DNA of 64,000 nucleotides, from NCBI RefSeq assembly GCF_022581195.2, contig NC_061463.1, positions 3,782,001-3,846,000 of the forward strand, written 5' to 3'. This DNA comes from Helicoverpa zea (taxonomy: Eukaryota > Arthropoda > Insecta > Lepidoptera > Noctuidae). The first letter of the stretch is position 1. Every line of letters begins with the position of its first letter. Both the position numbers and the translations under genes were made by a program. Of this stretch, positions 45,662-57,725 are shown one piece after another. Under the pieces are notes generated by a model. That model was not told the DNA's origin, searched no databases, and saw only the letters and a list, made by a program, of their open reading frames with translations.

Positions 45662-46050
45662 GGGCCCGATTCTCCTAATTTTACTTAAGCGACATACAAT
45701 TCACATTCAACTGCGATCCAATTACGACTCGATTACGATTGAAGCGTATGTGGCATTCCACTATTTTTTCTTTGAAATAAAAGTTTTTATCCTTTTCTGT
45801 CATTCAATATATAATGAATCATTTTGTCTGCAAATGATCTACGATTGCAATATGATTGAAGAGCAAACTACCGTAGAGACCAAAATTACCAAAATAGCAG
45901 ACCAATCGCAAACCAATCGAATGTCGTTGGAATACGATTGGTCTTATATTAGTAGCAGAATGCCCGATATGGTTAAAACTGCTATTGCGATCATATTGCG
46001 ATTCGATTTCTATTCGATTTTGACATTATTAACTTAGGAGAATCGGGCCC
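45662..46050. mobile_element. Harbinger-like MITE (CAG duplication)
   Basis: The ends GGGCCCGATTCTCCTAA and TTAGGAGAATCGGGCCC are perfect inverted repeats flanked by CAG (45659-45661 and 46051-46053). A 3-bp CWG duplication with GGG ends fits PIF/Harbinger. Several CGATTACGATTG-like words lie under both arms. The open frame inside (45750-46037) overlaps these and is not convincing. Confidence 0.75.
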
Positions 46051-46053
46051 CAG

Positions 46054-48707
46054 AACTATGTACCTAACTATTATATACGTACTAATATAATACGTAGGTA
46101 CATATAATAATAATTAAATTACTCTGAAACTGGTCAGCTCTTAGTCAATGAAATGGACCAGTGAACCATTTAATTACGAATAATATTACGACGGTGTATG
46201 ATGATACTAGTCGGTATATGGCCCATTGACATTATAACCAATATATTGTCATTATTATGTTTCTGGTCCCTTTGAAAACTTCGTTGAAATATATAGGCTA
46301 CCAAAATAATTCAGCAACCAGCCCAACTTCAAAGTTCAATGTATATGTCAAAATCTATAACAGACACGTTTCCTTGATAATTGGTTCCCGAATGCACAAG
46401 AAATAAAAAAAAACTTACAAACTGACCTAATAGAGATGCTATCCTGAAAATCGTTATCAACTATCCAACCATTCTAACTTGAACTATCCACCGAAAATCT
46501 AATTTGTATCTGTGAAGCAAACTGCTATATAGAATGAGACGTGAGGGGTCAGCTAAGTTGGTGCCCCAAGGGAGAACTGTAAGACAATTAAGTAGTAACT
46601 TGACTTAGATTAAGTTGGTGTATCTTTTTTTTTTGTTTAGTGCAAAATAAAAAATGTTTGCAATAATGTCTGAAGTCTATAAAACTGAATTGAACATTAT
46701 AATCCAATTAATTTAGTTAAGTTGCAGTATAAATTGTTGATAAAAAAAAAACATTTATTGAATAAATCAAGAAACAGAATACATAATTATTTTATTTGTT
46801 TATTTATTTGTTCTATGTCAAAATTTATTTGTGAATGTATTTGTGACTGTGCTATGACACCGATATCCACCGTCCCAAACATTTTCGATCACAAAAAATA
46901 TGTAAAATACTTTGTCCTTTCCACATTGTATATAAAAAGGTCAATTTCTCTATTCAAAATAAACGGCCATCCGACCCAAAAGTTTATTACGCATTTGACT
47001 GCGGAAGAGGACTTTAAATTTTTTAAAAGAAGGAAATTGAACTCAATGAATGAGCTAGAAAGCGAAATGAAATCCATTCCATTATTGTTGGCGCTCAAAA
47101 TGGACTCCACGATCTCTCGAATACTAAATTATCATATTCTAAATGCTTTCCGAATTAAATTGCATTATTTTGCTTTCAAAAAATATGCAAATCCTTAAAG
47201 TATTTATGAAATGGACATTTATATTTACCTAGTTTCTCAAAGAGTAAATGTAATTGGTTTTATCAAAGTAAATGGCCTTTCATATCGGTAATAGAAACTC
47301 GATTTATGAAACCAACCTACAACTCTCTCTTGTTTTCGTTTAATTTGCGCAGAAGTTGACATTAATTTCCCCCACACAATGTTTCGAACATTGTTTTAAC
47401 CTATTTGCTGTAACTGATCAAGTTTCCTAGGAACAATATTTTCTTTGGAAAATTAAATTATCGCCAAGTTTCCCACCTGATTCCGCTAAACTGTTAGATT
47501 TCCCTAGAGGCGAGCGTTCATTGCCGAGTTCCCGGCTAACGCAACAAAACATCGACCAATACTACGTAGCTAGTTTTTGATTTTCTGTGCACAGAGTTAC
47601 CACAGAGGAAAAATGTGCAGTACGCCTTTGACGTTAGCTTTGATTGTCATGTGTTGAAAAAAATAATTGCCGTTAGCTCGCGAACAGTAACGTTGAAAAT
47701 TAAAAAAATACCTCGTATTATTTGAAGCGCAATTTTTGCAGAAAAATGGACTAATGGACAATTAACTGTGCCGTGTGTTGCAGCTATTTTGGAATGCTTC
47801 CAAATCTTTAATGGTTATGTTTTCTCTTAAATGTAGCTTTAAGAAGGTACTTTGCGTTTTAGTACTTACTGTTAGCACTCGAGTTCAACGATAATAGCTG
47901 GAATAATAAAATTAACTGTAAGTGCCAATGGCGCGAGAAACATTACGACGCAGTTCAAGAAACAGATTGATCAACTGCTGCAATATTTATAGACTGTGGC
48001 GATATTAAGTCCTGCTCTCATGACTTGACGTCTTGAGAAAATAATGTATAATGAAAATCTGAAAATGGCGGCGCGACCAAGAAAATAAACTTGTAAATGT
48101 ATATGAAAGAAAACGGGACGTTTGGTAATGGTGTTATCTCTATCGTGTTTGGGACGTATTTGCGTTGATTTATATTATTAAATGCGACTCCCATTTTGTT
48201 GTTTTTTCCTTGTACTTGAACTTGATAGGTATTTTTTGCTTTGGTAATTTTTGAGGCGAATATTTTCTCTTTTTTATCTGACAGGTGATTTTAATGAAGG
48301 TAAATGTTTGGTGAGACTGCGCTTGAATGCTCAGAACTCAATATTATATTATTTTGTACATCAAATAATACAACTTAGAGTATCAGCACACTGCAGACTA
48401 AACAGTCGGCTGACAGCCAACCCGAAGGCTGGTATTTTTTTTAAAGAACGTATTGATTCCGATCACAGATTTCAACAGGTCTGATATCGGTAAAAAAATT
48501 GTCTTTGTGATGTGCTACCATTCATCTTCATACATAATCGTAACCCGACAGAATAAATTAAAATAGTAAGATTTTACGTCAAAGTATTGATTTAATGTCC
48601 TTTTTATCATGTATTAAAATATTCATAGGGATTCCAAGAACTTTGTTTAGGTATGTTCAGAATTATTGACTACTCTGAGACAACTAGATTCTCCAGATAT
48701 TCTATAA
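46054..48707. other. Non-genic AT-rich stretch
   Basis: The longest frame (46722-47198, 158 codons) is Lys, Ile and Phe rich, lacks a recognisable domain, begins in an A-rich tract and is judged chance. At 48385-48500 lies a half-copy of the 'AGACTAAACAGTCGGC' foldback family. Confidence 0.45.
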
Positions 48708-49183
48708 GTATATACCTATACTTTTTTTTTTTTTAACGACGTCCAAAATCAACAAATGACCCCTCCCGCTGTGGGTTAGCAGCGGTGAGGGAGTGTCAGA
48801 CTCTTACTGACTAAAAACCGTCGTGTTCCGTCATAGGCCTTTTATGTACCAGGGCCGCGGTATCTCTTTCGAACAACCCGCAGCCCCGGCAGGCCTTGGC
48901 CCTGCTGGGCCCCGCTGGGGTTGCTGACATCTCTTTGAGGAGCGCGTGGAACAACGCGCGCCGTCGACACGGGTCTGTCGTCTAAGTAGACAGAGGGACG
49001 ATGAGCCACCCGAACTCATCGCCCACAGACCCACGCCTACGGTGGCCGGGAGTCATCTCGCGACACCCGGCGCCCGTGATGTCTACATGGTCCAGCGCGG
49101 CGGCCGGGATGAGAGGTGCAAACTCTCTGGCGTTTCGCCTCCTCCTTCTCGAGCATGACCGCTTCGCGTATATACCTATACTT
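48708..49183 (-). mobile_element. 5'-truncated R1-like non-LTR retrotransposon
   Basis: A 16-bp target duplication, GTATATACCTATACTT, bounds it (48708-48723 and 49168-49183). The poly(A) tail appears as a T-run at about 48722-48735, so the element runs on the minus strand. At its 5' end a frame reads EAVMLEKEEAKRQRV, resembling the C-terminus of R1-clade reverse transcriptase ORFs. A GC-rich 3' region follows, ending with GGTCATTTG and poly(A). This is a remnant of about 444 bp that cannot move itself. Confidence 0.75.
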
Positions 49184-49572
49184 ACGAAGAAACATGAACA
49201 TGTAATTCACATGTAATTTTCCAGACATGTACGCTTGATTAAGTTCAATTGTCACTCAATTTTACGTCAATCAGAGTTTCATTATTGTGTTCAATTTTAA
49301 AATTAATTAATTTTAATGTATTCTCTATAATTGAAATTTCAGTCGCTTTTGCATCAATTGTTTATTCTGATTGTATTAAAGTTTTAATATGAAAATAAAG
49401 TATTCCAAATCCATTTCACTTAGAATATAGATAGCTTTATCTATGAAATAAAGTTACATAGAATTAAAACATCAAAGTTTAACATAGATTTGATCATAAA
49501 ATGCCTTTTACATTAATTGGTAGACAGATGTAAACATCAGAGCGATACCCAAAAAGCCTTTGTATTTTATAA

Positions 49573-49662
49573 ACTTGATTATCTATGTAAAGTGGAAAAT
49601 CGAAAAGTTTTTATCCAGAGCCACTATAGCTATATATAAAAACAAAAACCTAATAGCATTAA
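49573..49662 (+). repeat. Block A, original copy
   Basis: Ninety bases from ACTTGATTATCTATGTAAAG to CCTAATAGCATTAA recur unchanged by eye at 51793-51882. Confidence 0.85.
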
Positions 49663-50322
49663 TCATGGTTCCAGTATAAGAAGGTCTCTATCTTCGAAAT
49701 AGTTTGAGATAACTTTCGCTCAATTCTGATCATATATTTTTATCTGATACTTTGTGATTTTTCTGTCATTTCCCACGGGGTCTAACATAAGTAGAATACT
49801 ATTATTTTAGTTTTGTTTTGATACTAGCGGTCCCCCGGAGTTTTAGCATCCTGAAGGAGCAATTTCGATCACTCGTACAAAATGTAGGTAGAAGAGAGAA
49901 CGTTGATGAGTGAGTATTTTTGGGGATCCAACCTATTTGTCATAAATCTAGTAATCCTAATTTAATTATTTTTTGTTATGCCTAAGCCACTTTTAGCATG
50001 TAATTTTATTTTGAATACCAAACACGGCTTAAACATGCTAACTAATGCAAAAACGAGAACAATAAATATAGACAACGTTTTAAAACAAGTTTTTATTCAA
50101 AAGTTGATCTAGCAACCGTCACTCTACATTTTGGTAACCTACATGGGCATAGTTCGCGCCATTTTAGGACGAAAAGTTTAAATTCAAATAGAGCCGTCTA
50201 TCAAAATGTTACGAAACTGAAGTTTCAGTTTCATGTCGAATTAGGAAGGTTTATTTCAGGTTTTATGCAAATGGGGAAGGATTACTTCTGGTCTTTTTTT
50301 AACGGAAAATACTTTACATATC

Positions 50323-50663
50323 TACGGATGTATGTATATCTATGTACTTTTTAATGCAAATGGATTACATAGATATTGGATAGTTTCTAGAATTGGTTTT
50401 TCGGAATGGTTAGAGTTTGGAACTTGTACAACAAAATATCAATATTGTAACTTGTTCCTATGTGATTAGATTTTGGTGTGTATTCATCATTTATTTTCTC
50501 CTTAATATGGCCTGTATAACTTTTGAATTAAGTCAAGAATTAAGTACGTATACCTAACATAAAAATAATGAAAAAATGTATAGGAACGGTTCACCAATTT
50601 ATTTTCAACGCCTACAAAATAAAATAAAACCCAGCAATTTTAATACCGAAACCCTAACCACGG
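50323..50663 (+). repeat. Block B, first copy
   Basis: A 341-bp stretch beginning TACGGATGTATGTATATC and ending CCTAACCACGG recurs at 51889-52229 with only a few differences. Confidence 0.88.
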
Positions 50664-51649
50664 TCGCGGCACGAGCGCTGCTGTGCTGGTGCTCCTGCTG
50701 GTTCTGTTGGCTTATGCCTTCCGAATAGTCTGAGCCTCTGGCTTATGGCTTCTGTATAGTCTGAGCCCCCGGCTTATGGCTTCCGTATAGTCTGAGCCCC
50801 TGGCTTATGGCTTCCGTATAGTCTGAGCCCCTGGCTTATGGCTTCCGTAAAGTCTGAACAACTGGCTTGACTATGACTTGCCTTGACCATGACTTCCATA
50901 TATTTTGAGCCCCTGGCTTGACTATGACTTGATTTGACTATGACTTCCGTATAGTTCGAGTATTTGTTCTTGATAACATATTTCTTGCGCTTGAGTGCAC
51001 GCTTGCACCCACGGTTTAACTAATAAGTAAAAGTAATCGTATTTCTTCTTACAACTAATATGTTTCAGCTTTACACTCCAAACCAGGTTAATAATTTACA
51101 TGATTTCTTTGTATGTTGTGTGTTTATATGTGTACAACTAATATGTTTCAGCCTTACACTCGAACACTTACACTGGGTGGTATACCAGTGTTCTGTTATT
51201 AATTTTGTATCTGTTAATTGATTTAAAGTTGACGTTATTTATTTTCGAGTCGCTGGGTGGTATACCAGTGTTCTGTTATTAATTTTGTACCTGTTATTTG
51301 ATTTAAAGTTGATGTTATTTATTTTTCTTTCTTTAAATGGATTAGTACTTTGTTTGAGGTTTGTAAGTCCTCGAATAATTTTTATTCTGAAAGTGTCATT
51401 GTTCAGAAAAACGATGACGAGCACGATAACCAATCGAGATTTAAATATGACGAAATTGAGCCAGGTCCAACTCGCTTATTGCATGTGCAGGTGTTCCGAG
51501 ACTCAACCAGGCTCACCCAGATCCTGCCGAGGACGTCAGGGTGTCAGGAGAGGCCGTGTTAGCTGCCAGTAGTTACAAAGAGGGCAGCAGAGACGAGCGA
51601 CCATAGACATCTCGCCATTCAGCCGTTCATCTATGCTTGGAGGATTCTT
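50664..51649 (+). repeat. Spacer with minisatellite and 80-bp tandem repeat
   Basis: Five copies of a 31-bp unit (GGCTTATGGCTTCCGTATAG + TCTGAGCCCCT) lie at 50709-50863, followed by degenerate GACTTGACTATGACTT units to about 50965. An 80-bp unit starting CTGGGTGGTATACCAGTG is repeated at 51173 and 51253. A weak open frame (51350-51562) is not recognisable. Neither flank of this spacer matches the blocks on either side. Confidence 0.75.
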
Positions 51650-52229
51650 TTTTCGAACGTCATTGTGACAAGACATGTTATCGTTTGACAGAATAAGATT
51701 TTGCCGCGTTCTTGACTAATCTTAGTTGATTTTCATGTTTAAACTATTTCTTGTAATTTCCTCGTTAAACAAACCTGCTTCTGGTTTTTAAGACTTGATT
51801 ATCTATGTAAAGTGGAAAATCGAAAAGTTTTTATCCAGAGCCACTATAGCTATATATAAAAACAAAAACCTAATAGCATTAACGGATATACGGATGTATG
51901 TATATCTATGTACTTTTGAATGCAAATGGATTACATAGATATTGGATAGTTTCTAGAATTGGTTTTTCGGAATGGTTAGAGTTTGGAACTTGTACAACAA
52001 AATATCAATATTGTAACTTGTTCCTATGTGATTAGATTTTGGCGTGTATTCATCATTTGTTTTCTCCTTAATATGGCCTGTATAACTTTTGAATTAAGTC
52101 AAGAATTAAGTACGTATACCTAACATAAAAATAATGAAAAAATGTATAGGAACGGTTCACCAATTTATTTTCAACGCCTACAAAATAAAATAAAACCCAG
52201 CAATTTTAATACCGAAACCCTAACCACGG
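51650..52229 (+). repeat. Chimeric duplication of blocks C, A and B
   Basis: Block C (51650-51792) derives from sequence like 32889-33035, block A' is 51793-51882, and block B' is 51889-52229. The three follow one another directly, although A and B are 660 bp apart in the first copy and C is about 17 kb away. Confidence 0.8.
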
Positions 52230-52339
52230 ACATAAACCCTTACACAACCCTTTACGAGAAAAAACCGCAATAATAAAATATATCGAGCCGTTAATATTCC
52301 CTTAAACATAAGGGCGAAAATACTTAAGAGTACCTACAT

Positions 52340-52695
52340 ACTGTAGACTAAACAGTCAGCCGACAACATTGACCGAATAGTTGGCAATATTTTTTAAAAG
52401 GAAATCTTGATGGTCAGCAAGATTTTGAGTAGGTTTGATACCGGCTAAATACCTGATCTTTGTAACGTGCGTAATACTATTCACCTTCATACTGTTTTCT
52501 CCCATCTCCCGAGCCTTTTCCCAACTATGTTGGGGTCGGCTTCTAGTCTAACCGGATGCAGCTGACTACCAGTGTTTTACAAGGAGCGACTACTTATCTG
52601 AATTCCTCAACCCAGTTACCCGGGTATCTTCATACTGTTTTATGAGCCCAAATAAACTATCGGCCAACTAAAAGTTTGCAGTGTGTAGCTCCAAG
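52340..52695. mobile_element. Foldback element with a nested SINE fragment
   Basis: CTGTAGACTAAACAGTCAGCC at the left and CTAAAAGTTTGCAGTG at the right are inverted relatives of the 54155-54300 copy. The SINE fragment at 52499-52627 interrupts it. Confidence 0.65.
52499..52627 (-). repeat. Truncated SINE, nested
   Basis: A 14-bp duplication, CTTCATACTGTTTT (52485-52498 and 52628-52641), flanks a reverse SINE tail containing TTCCCAACTATGTTGGGGTC. Confidence 0.85.
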
Positions 52696-52699
52696 GTTT

Positions 52700-54120
52700 A
52701 GTACTAAATCACTATATTACAAGGCCAATATTGACGGTGTTCAAGGCATAGACAAAGATGTCTGCTACATAAGCAATCTCACTTGGAAGAGTCGACCGCT
52801 TGCTTTTGATGCTCCAGAGTTTAAACTTGGAATACGGTAAGGATTCAGTTAAAAACTTCTTGGTTGGATTCTCTGCAATGGATGAATGCATATGTTTTTC
52901 TTAGTTTTCATTTGTTTTGTAAGAACTGAAGAATGATTTAACAGTTTTGCAAATAGCAAGGTATAAAGAGGAACCTGAAATATTTCTGCAAAAGTGATCG
53001 TCTCATATTAAATGCGAAAGAGCAATGAAGAAAAAATGTTTTCACAACAGTTTTGACTATTGTTTTAGTCTTATCAATTTTAATAGGTTTTTATACTAAA
53101 ACTGGGTCTTTTGATAAATTAAATGAATTTTAGTCAAAGTTATATCTGTCAATTTACATAATTTCAAAACGTGACCAGCATTTACCGAGATTACTACGTT
53201 CAAACAAAATCTTCGGCTTATTTGCTAGCTATACATACCTAATATTAACATAGATAACAACAAAAACAATTACACTCATAACTACCGCGCATCATAAAGG
53301 AAAAATACGTCAGGAAATGTATGAAAACGCCACCGAAATAATTAAAAGCTCGTCGGCTCTTGTTATCTCTTATCAAGGTTTAGGGCATTAAATAGATAGC
53401 TAATCGGTTTTCATTATAAACTTATGAATTTTTACGCTTCTTTACCAGTTTGACGTCTGAAAATCTTTCCAGGATTATAATCAAACCTATCTATGGGGAT
53501 TTTGTGGTTTGGTACCTACTTTAAGATTTTTGTTTTGCAAACTCGAAGATCTGACACCGCGGAACTGTGACATATACAAATGTTTCGGCAGGTCTACTCG
53601 CTTATCACTAAATTGTTCTTAGTAGCTAAGCATGAGGGTGGTCGTAAGACATAACCAATGTAGCTAATAGTTGGATTCGCATAATAATTCATATTTGACT
53701 GCAAGACATAGAGTGATAATGAGACAATATCTGATAGTGATTAGTAGATAGAACACGCTTGTCTCTTACATGTATTTGCTATTTTTGCGGTTTTTAATGG
53801 GATGCAAGTAATAAAGCGTTTGTCTTTCTGAATTATAATTTTTAGGCCTTCTTAGAACACTTCAAAAGCGCCTCTCAAATTAGATAAACTTATACATAAA
53901 AACCTACGTCACAACAAACGAAAATAAATTCACCACAATAGGATATTTTTGTCTGTCCCTTTATTACTGGCAAAGATCAAAATTCGTGGGATTATCTATA
54001 TTTGTCCCCGATGAATGAAACTAGAGAATTTTCCTTTGTTAAGTATTTGATAGAATAATAATCGTCGAAGTGGACTTAATTCTTGTTGGAATAAATGGAA
54101 AAAATGGGTAAGATATAAAA
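52700..54120. other. Non-genic AT-rich stretch
   Basis: I found no domain-bearing frame, RNA gene or element ends. Confidence 0.45.
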
Positions 54121-54124
54121 ACAT

Positions 54125-54310
54125 GTAAAAACTTGGCTCGATAAAGGAGCATACGTTGTGTCAGTATGAAGATGAATAGTAGTTACACACATTACAAAGG
54201 TCGGGGTATTTAGCCTGTATTAGAGTAACCGATAACTTTGACTGCGAAAGATTTACTTTCAAAAAAATCGGTTCAACTGTCGGCCAACTGTTTAGTCTGC
54301 AGTATGCAGG
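54125..54310. mobile_element. Foldback element (AGACTAAACAGTCGGC family)
   Basis: GTGTCAGTATGAAGATGAATAG at the left and CAACTGTCGGCCAACTGTTTAGTCTGCAG at the right are as in the relatives at 13866 and 52340. The left arm is degraded. Confidence 0.5.
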
Positions 54311-54989
54311 ATACAGGTACTGCAGTGTGCAAGAATGGAAGAGATTAGATAAGGGGATTGTACCTTATGTTGCAAATGAAAACGTGTTGGTTAAAATGGT
54401 GCCTTTGCAGCACTATAAAACTGGTGAGCCAATTTGGATAAAATAACGACAGAATGAATAATTTTTTTGAGAACTGCTATAGATAAGATTTACCAGTTTT
54501 CAACATAAATATAGGTTTAAACTGCTTCCTCGTTTGGACAATACAAGCGAATCGCTATTCCATTTTGTTTTACTTTTACCTATAAAATAGATAACAGGAA
54601 ATATTACACGGCAAAAAATCGTAATAGAGGTTGGGATTATGTTTATTTGATTTTGAACCTAAACACATGCTCATAAGGTTCTATATATGTACAATGGTTA
54701 AATGACGTATTTTACATGCATTTAAATATACCAAAAGCTTTGAAACTGAATTCCTGTACTAGTGGTAGTTTATTGGGGTTAAAAGTTTGTATTGAAAATC
54801 GCATTCCATGCGTAAATCGGAAATTCATACGGATGAATTCACTACGGAATATTAATTATACAAACCAACATTTTGTTGGGAAATTAACTACATACCGCAA
54901 CATGTATTTGTACCAAAAATGTGTGTTTCCTGATAACCGATTAATTCAATATTTTCATCACCAACCACTTTACACTAGTTGAGTTTTGT

Positions 54990-55105
54990 TTGTTTGCTTA
55001 AACTCGGGAACTTATAGACCGATTTCAAAAATTCTTTCAGTGTCAGATAGCCCATTTATCGAGGAATTTATAGGCTACTTCTTATCCGGATGCGCGAAGT
55101 AGTTC
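54990..55105 (+). repeat. Dispersed 'ACTAGC' family fragment
   Basis: TTTGTTTGTTTGCTTAAACTC, ATTCTTTCAGTGTCAGATAGC and TATAGGCTACTTCTTATCC match the middle of the 37838 copy. The ends are missing. Confidence 0.65.
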
Positions 55106-55683
55106 ATGTTTTTTTATTGTGTTTGTATGTATCTATTGCCGTAGACATCTAGTGTCGTTTATATAATTGTATGTATAAATAAAAAATTGTTATTACAAAT
55201 TGTGGTACAACAATTTTAGGAAATGTACTAGTAATAAAATTCTATATAAGATAATAATGGGTAGTTGACATGCGCCTATCGTATTACTTTTTTTTATTAC
55301 TCATAACTCAACCCTTCTATTACGGGGCTTGATGATAGATTGAAATAATTGTGTCAATTTTCTTATAAGTATCTAATAGGCTTCGTGTTTGGCAATATAA
55401 AACAAATTAGGTAATTTAATAATGTCATTTTGTCATGTAATAAATCGTTTTATTTTAAACACCAGTTCTTGAAACATACATCGTTTTAATTACAAGTAAA
55501 AACCACCTACTCTATATTAAAGAATCACGCATGATATCAACAAAAACAGATCACCAATATTTTGAAAACGAAACGTCAAATTTTCAATATTTTCACGAGA
55601 GTTTCTAAGAAGGCATTGGTCTTGAAATTGATTTGAAAGGCGACGTCACTGCTGATACTAAAGAAAAAGTTCATCGACATCAT

Positions 55684-55773
55684 AAACGGCAGATTTCTTA
55701 AAACAATTGTTTACATCGAATTTTAACGCTCAATATTCAAAGTAAACAGTTGTTTAAGAAATCTGCAGTTTAA
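55684..55773. repeat. Inverted repeat (hairpin)
   Basis: AAACGGCAGATTTCTTAAAACAATTGTTTAC is matched in reverse by GTAAACAGTTGTTTAAGAAATCTGCAGTTT with two or three differences. The loop is about 30 bp. Confidence 0.75.
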
Positions 55774-55799
55774 GTTATCAGTAAACTTGGACCTAAGCT

Positions 55800-57723
55800 A
55801 CCTTTTCAAGGGTCAAAGAACTTTTTCACACGTTAGGGATCTTTTTTGTCTTAAAAAACAAATGATTGGGTATAATATGTTTCTAGAGCTTTCAATTTGC
55901 GTTAAATGTAGCGTATCGAGTTTGTTGAAATATATGTATCTTAAACTTACTCACTGTTAGCATCGGTTCCACCTGCGTCCCGAAAGGAACTACTTCCCGT
56001 AAATGGGTAAAAAGTTGCCTAGTTCTTTCTAAGACTCTAGACTATCTGTATACCAAAATTTTATACCGATTAAATATTTAGTTTTTGCATAAAAGCCGGA
56101 CAGATATACTTTAGCATTAATAATATTAATAAGGACTATGAAAATAGGTTTCATCTTTACTTAATACATGAACCTGCAACTTCAGTTTGTTCGTTACGCT
56201 TTTACGATATAAGTAACTAAATAAAGTTTTGTATGGAGATAGTTTAAACTTGGAGGAACGTTACCTATTTTCCTGCGGAATATAATTAGTATGTTTTTCT
56301 CAGACAAGAGATAAAAAACTCCTTCTTGAATATTATGAAACAGCAAAAATCTAGTATCAAAAACATATATTGTTATCCCAGTTTTTTGCCAACTGTCGAA
56401 AAACCGGTAGGTACCTGAACGTTTATTATAAAGCTGGAAGATATTTAAAGGTGTCAATTGCACTAAAGAAATAACTCGACTCTGAAACTCCAAATCTAAC
56501 TGGATCGACTAACTTAAAGTTTGTGAAAGGAATCGCAAGCTACATAGTTCAGGATAAAATTTAAAGTGTGCAATTGCGTTGCTGTATTATATATAACTCT
56601 GCCATGAAGCTTTATGTACAATCAATATTATTGCTTTAGACCGATTTATTTAAGCGTACTGGCATATTCTGAATCAAATTTTCTAATTTGACCTGTAGAA
56701 AATGCATGTTTTACTAGAAATTCTCATCGACCGGAACACATCCAGGCTAAGAGCTTATATAAAAAAATCTAAGCGTGAAACGTGATTTTATGACTAAATA
56801 AAAGAACACCAGGTTCTCATATGCAATTTCACTATTTTGAATTTTCAATAGTAGTCTCCATTTTGCAATTAAACTCGATAGCACCGAATCGATTAAACCA
56901 TCTAATATCAAATTAGATTACGTTCAGTAATTATCCCTTAATCGCAGATAGGTTAATTGGTCAAGTTCCAATTAACGCTTACGTGGCTTCCATCTCTAAT
57001 AATGAGGCGGTTGTATGTCTAGTTATTAATTATATTGTGGTTATAATTAAGGCTACCCCGATTGAAGTGAATCTGTTTCTACACGCTGTTGATTTGCATC
57101 CGTGCCATATTCAAGGACGTAATTATGCTAATGATTCTCGACCCAAATCAACAAAAAAATAGGTACGTTTTTTTTTTTAATTTTTTTTTTCGGAATTCCG
57201 TCAATGTCATCTAGCCGTATTTAAACTTGGCGCGTGTGTTACTGGCCTTAAAACCGTGCTCCGCCCTCACACAAACGCAAACACAAAGCATACGCAACGA
57301 TTTTTCATAAAATTCATTCATAAAATTGGATTACTTCTGAAATACTACGACATTACAATGACAAAAAAAGCAGTGCATATTAGCTATTTTCCGTCTACTG
57401 TAATTCCTATCGATTAATTACGTATTTTATGTCCTCCTCCTGAAGTATGGCACAAATGCAAATCAACAGCTTGTATAAGTACGTTTATTGAGATTGTCAG
57501 TTAGTAGGTAAATATCATAGAGACTATGTTTTCTGCGGTCGTTATGTGAATAATACATATGATTAAAAATAGCAGGATTTTATTTTGTCTTAAGTAGGGA
57601 AAAAAAGTACCTACAACAGCAATTAACATTATTGTAAAAAGCTATTCTATCTTAAGCATGAAGAAACAACTAAGTTGGTAAATCTGTTAATCCACTAACT
57701 ATAAAAATAAATAAATGTCTCTA
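55800..57723. other. Non-genic AT-rich stretch
   Basis: It includes a T-rich run near 57165-57190 and a worn repeat fragment near 55960-56110 (CCACCTGCGTCCCGAAAGG). No gene is recognised. Confidence 0.4.
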
Positions 57724-57725
57724 TA

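Noticed and set aside
45750..46037. 95-codon frame within the CAG-flanked MITE
   Set aside because: It lies wholly between inverted repeats of a non-autonomous element and reflects its repeated CGATT words.
46722..47198. 158-codon open frame on the plus strand
   Set aside because: It is Lys/Ile/Phe/Asn rich as expected from AT-rich DNA, starts in an A-run, has no domain, splice support or codon signature, and is overlapped by an antisense frame.
50323..52229. The paired 341-bp B blocks as LTRs of a retrotransposon
   Set aside because: They do not begin TG and end CA, the spacer has no primer-binding site, polypurine tract or gag-pol coding, and the second copy is preceded by blocks A and C from elsewhere.
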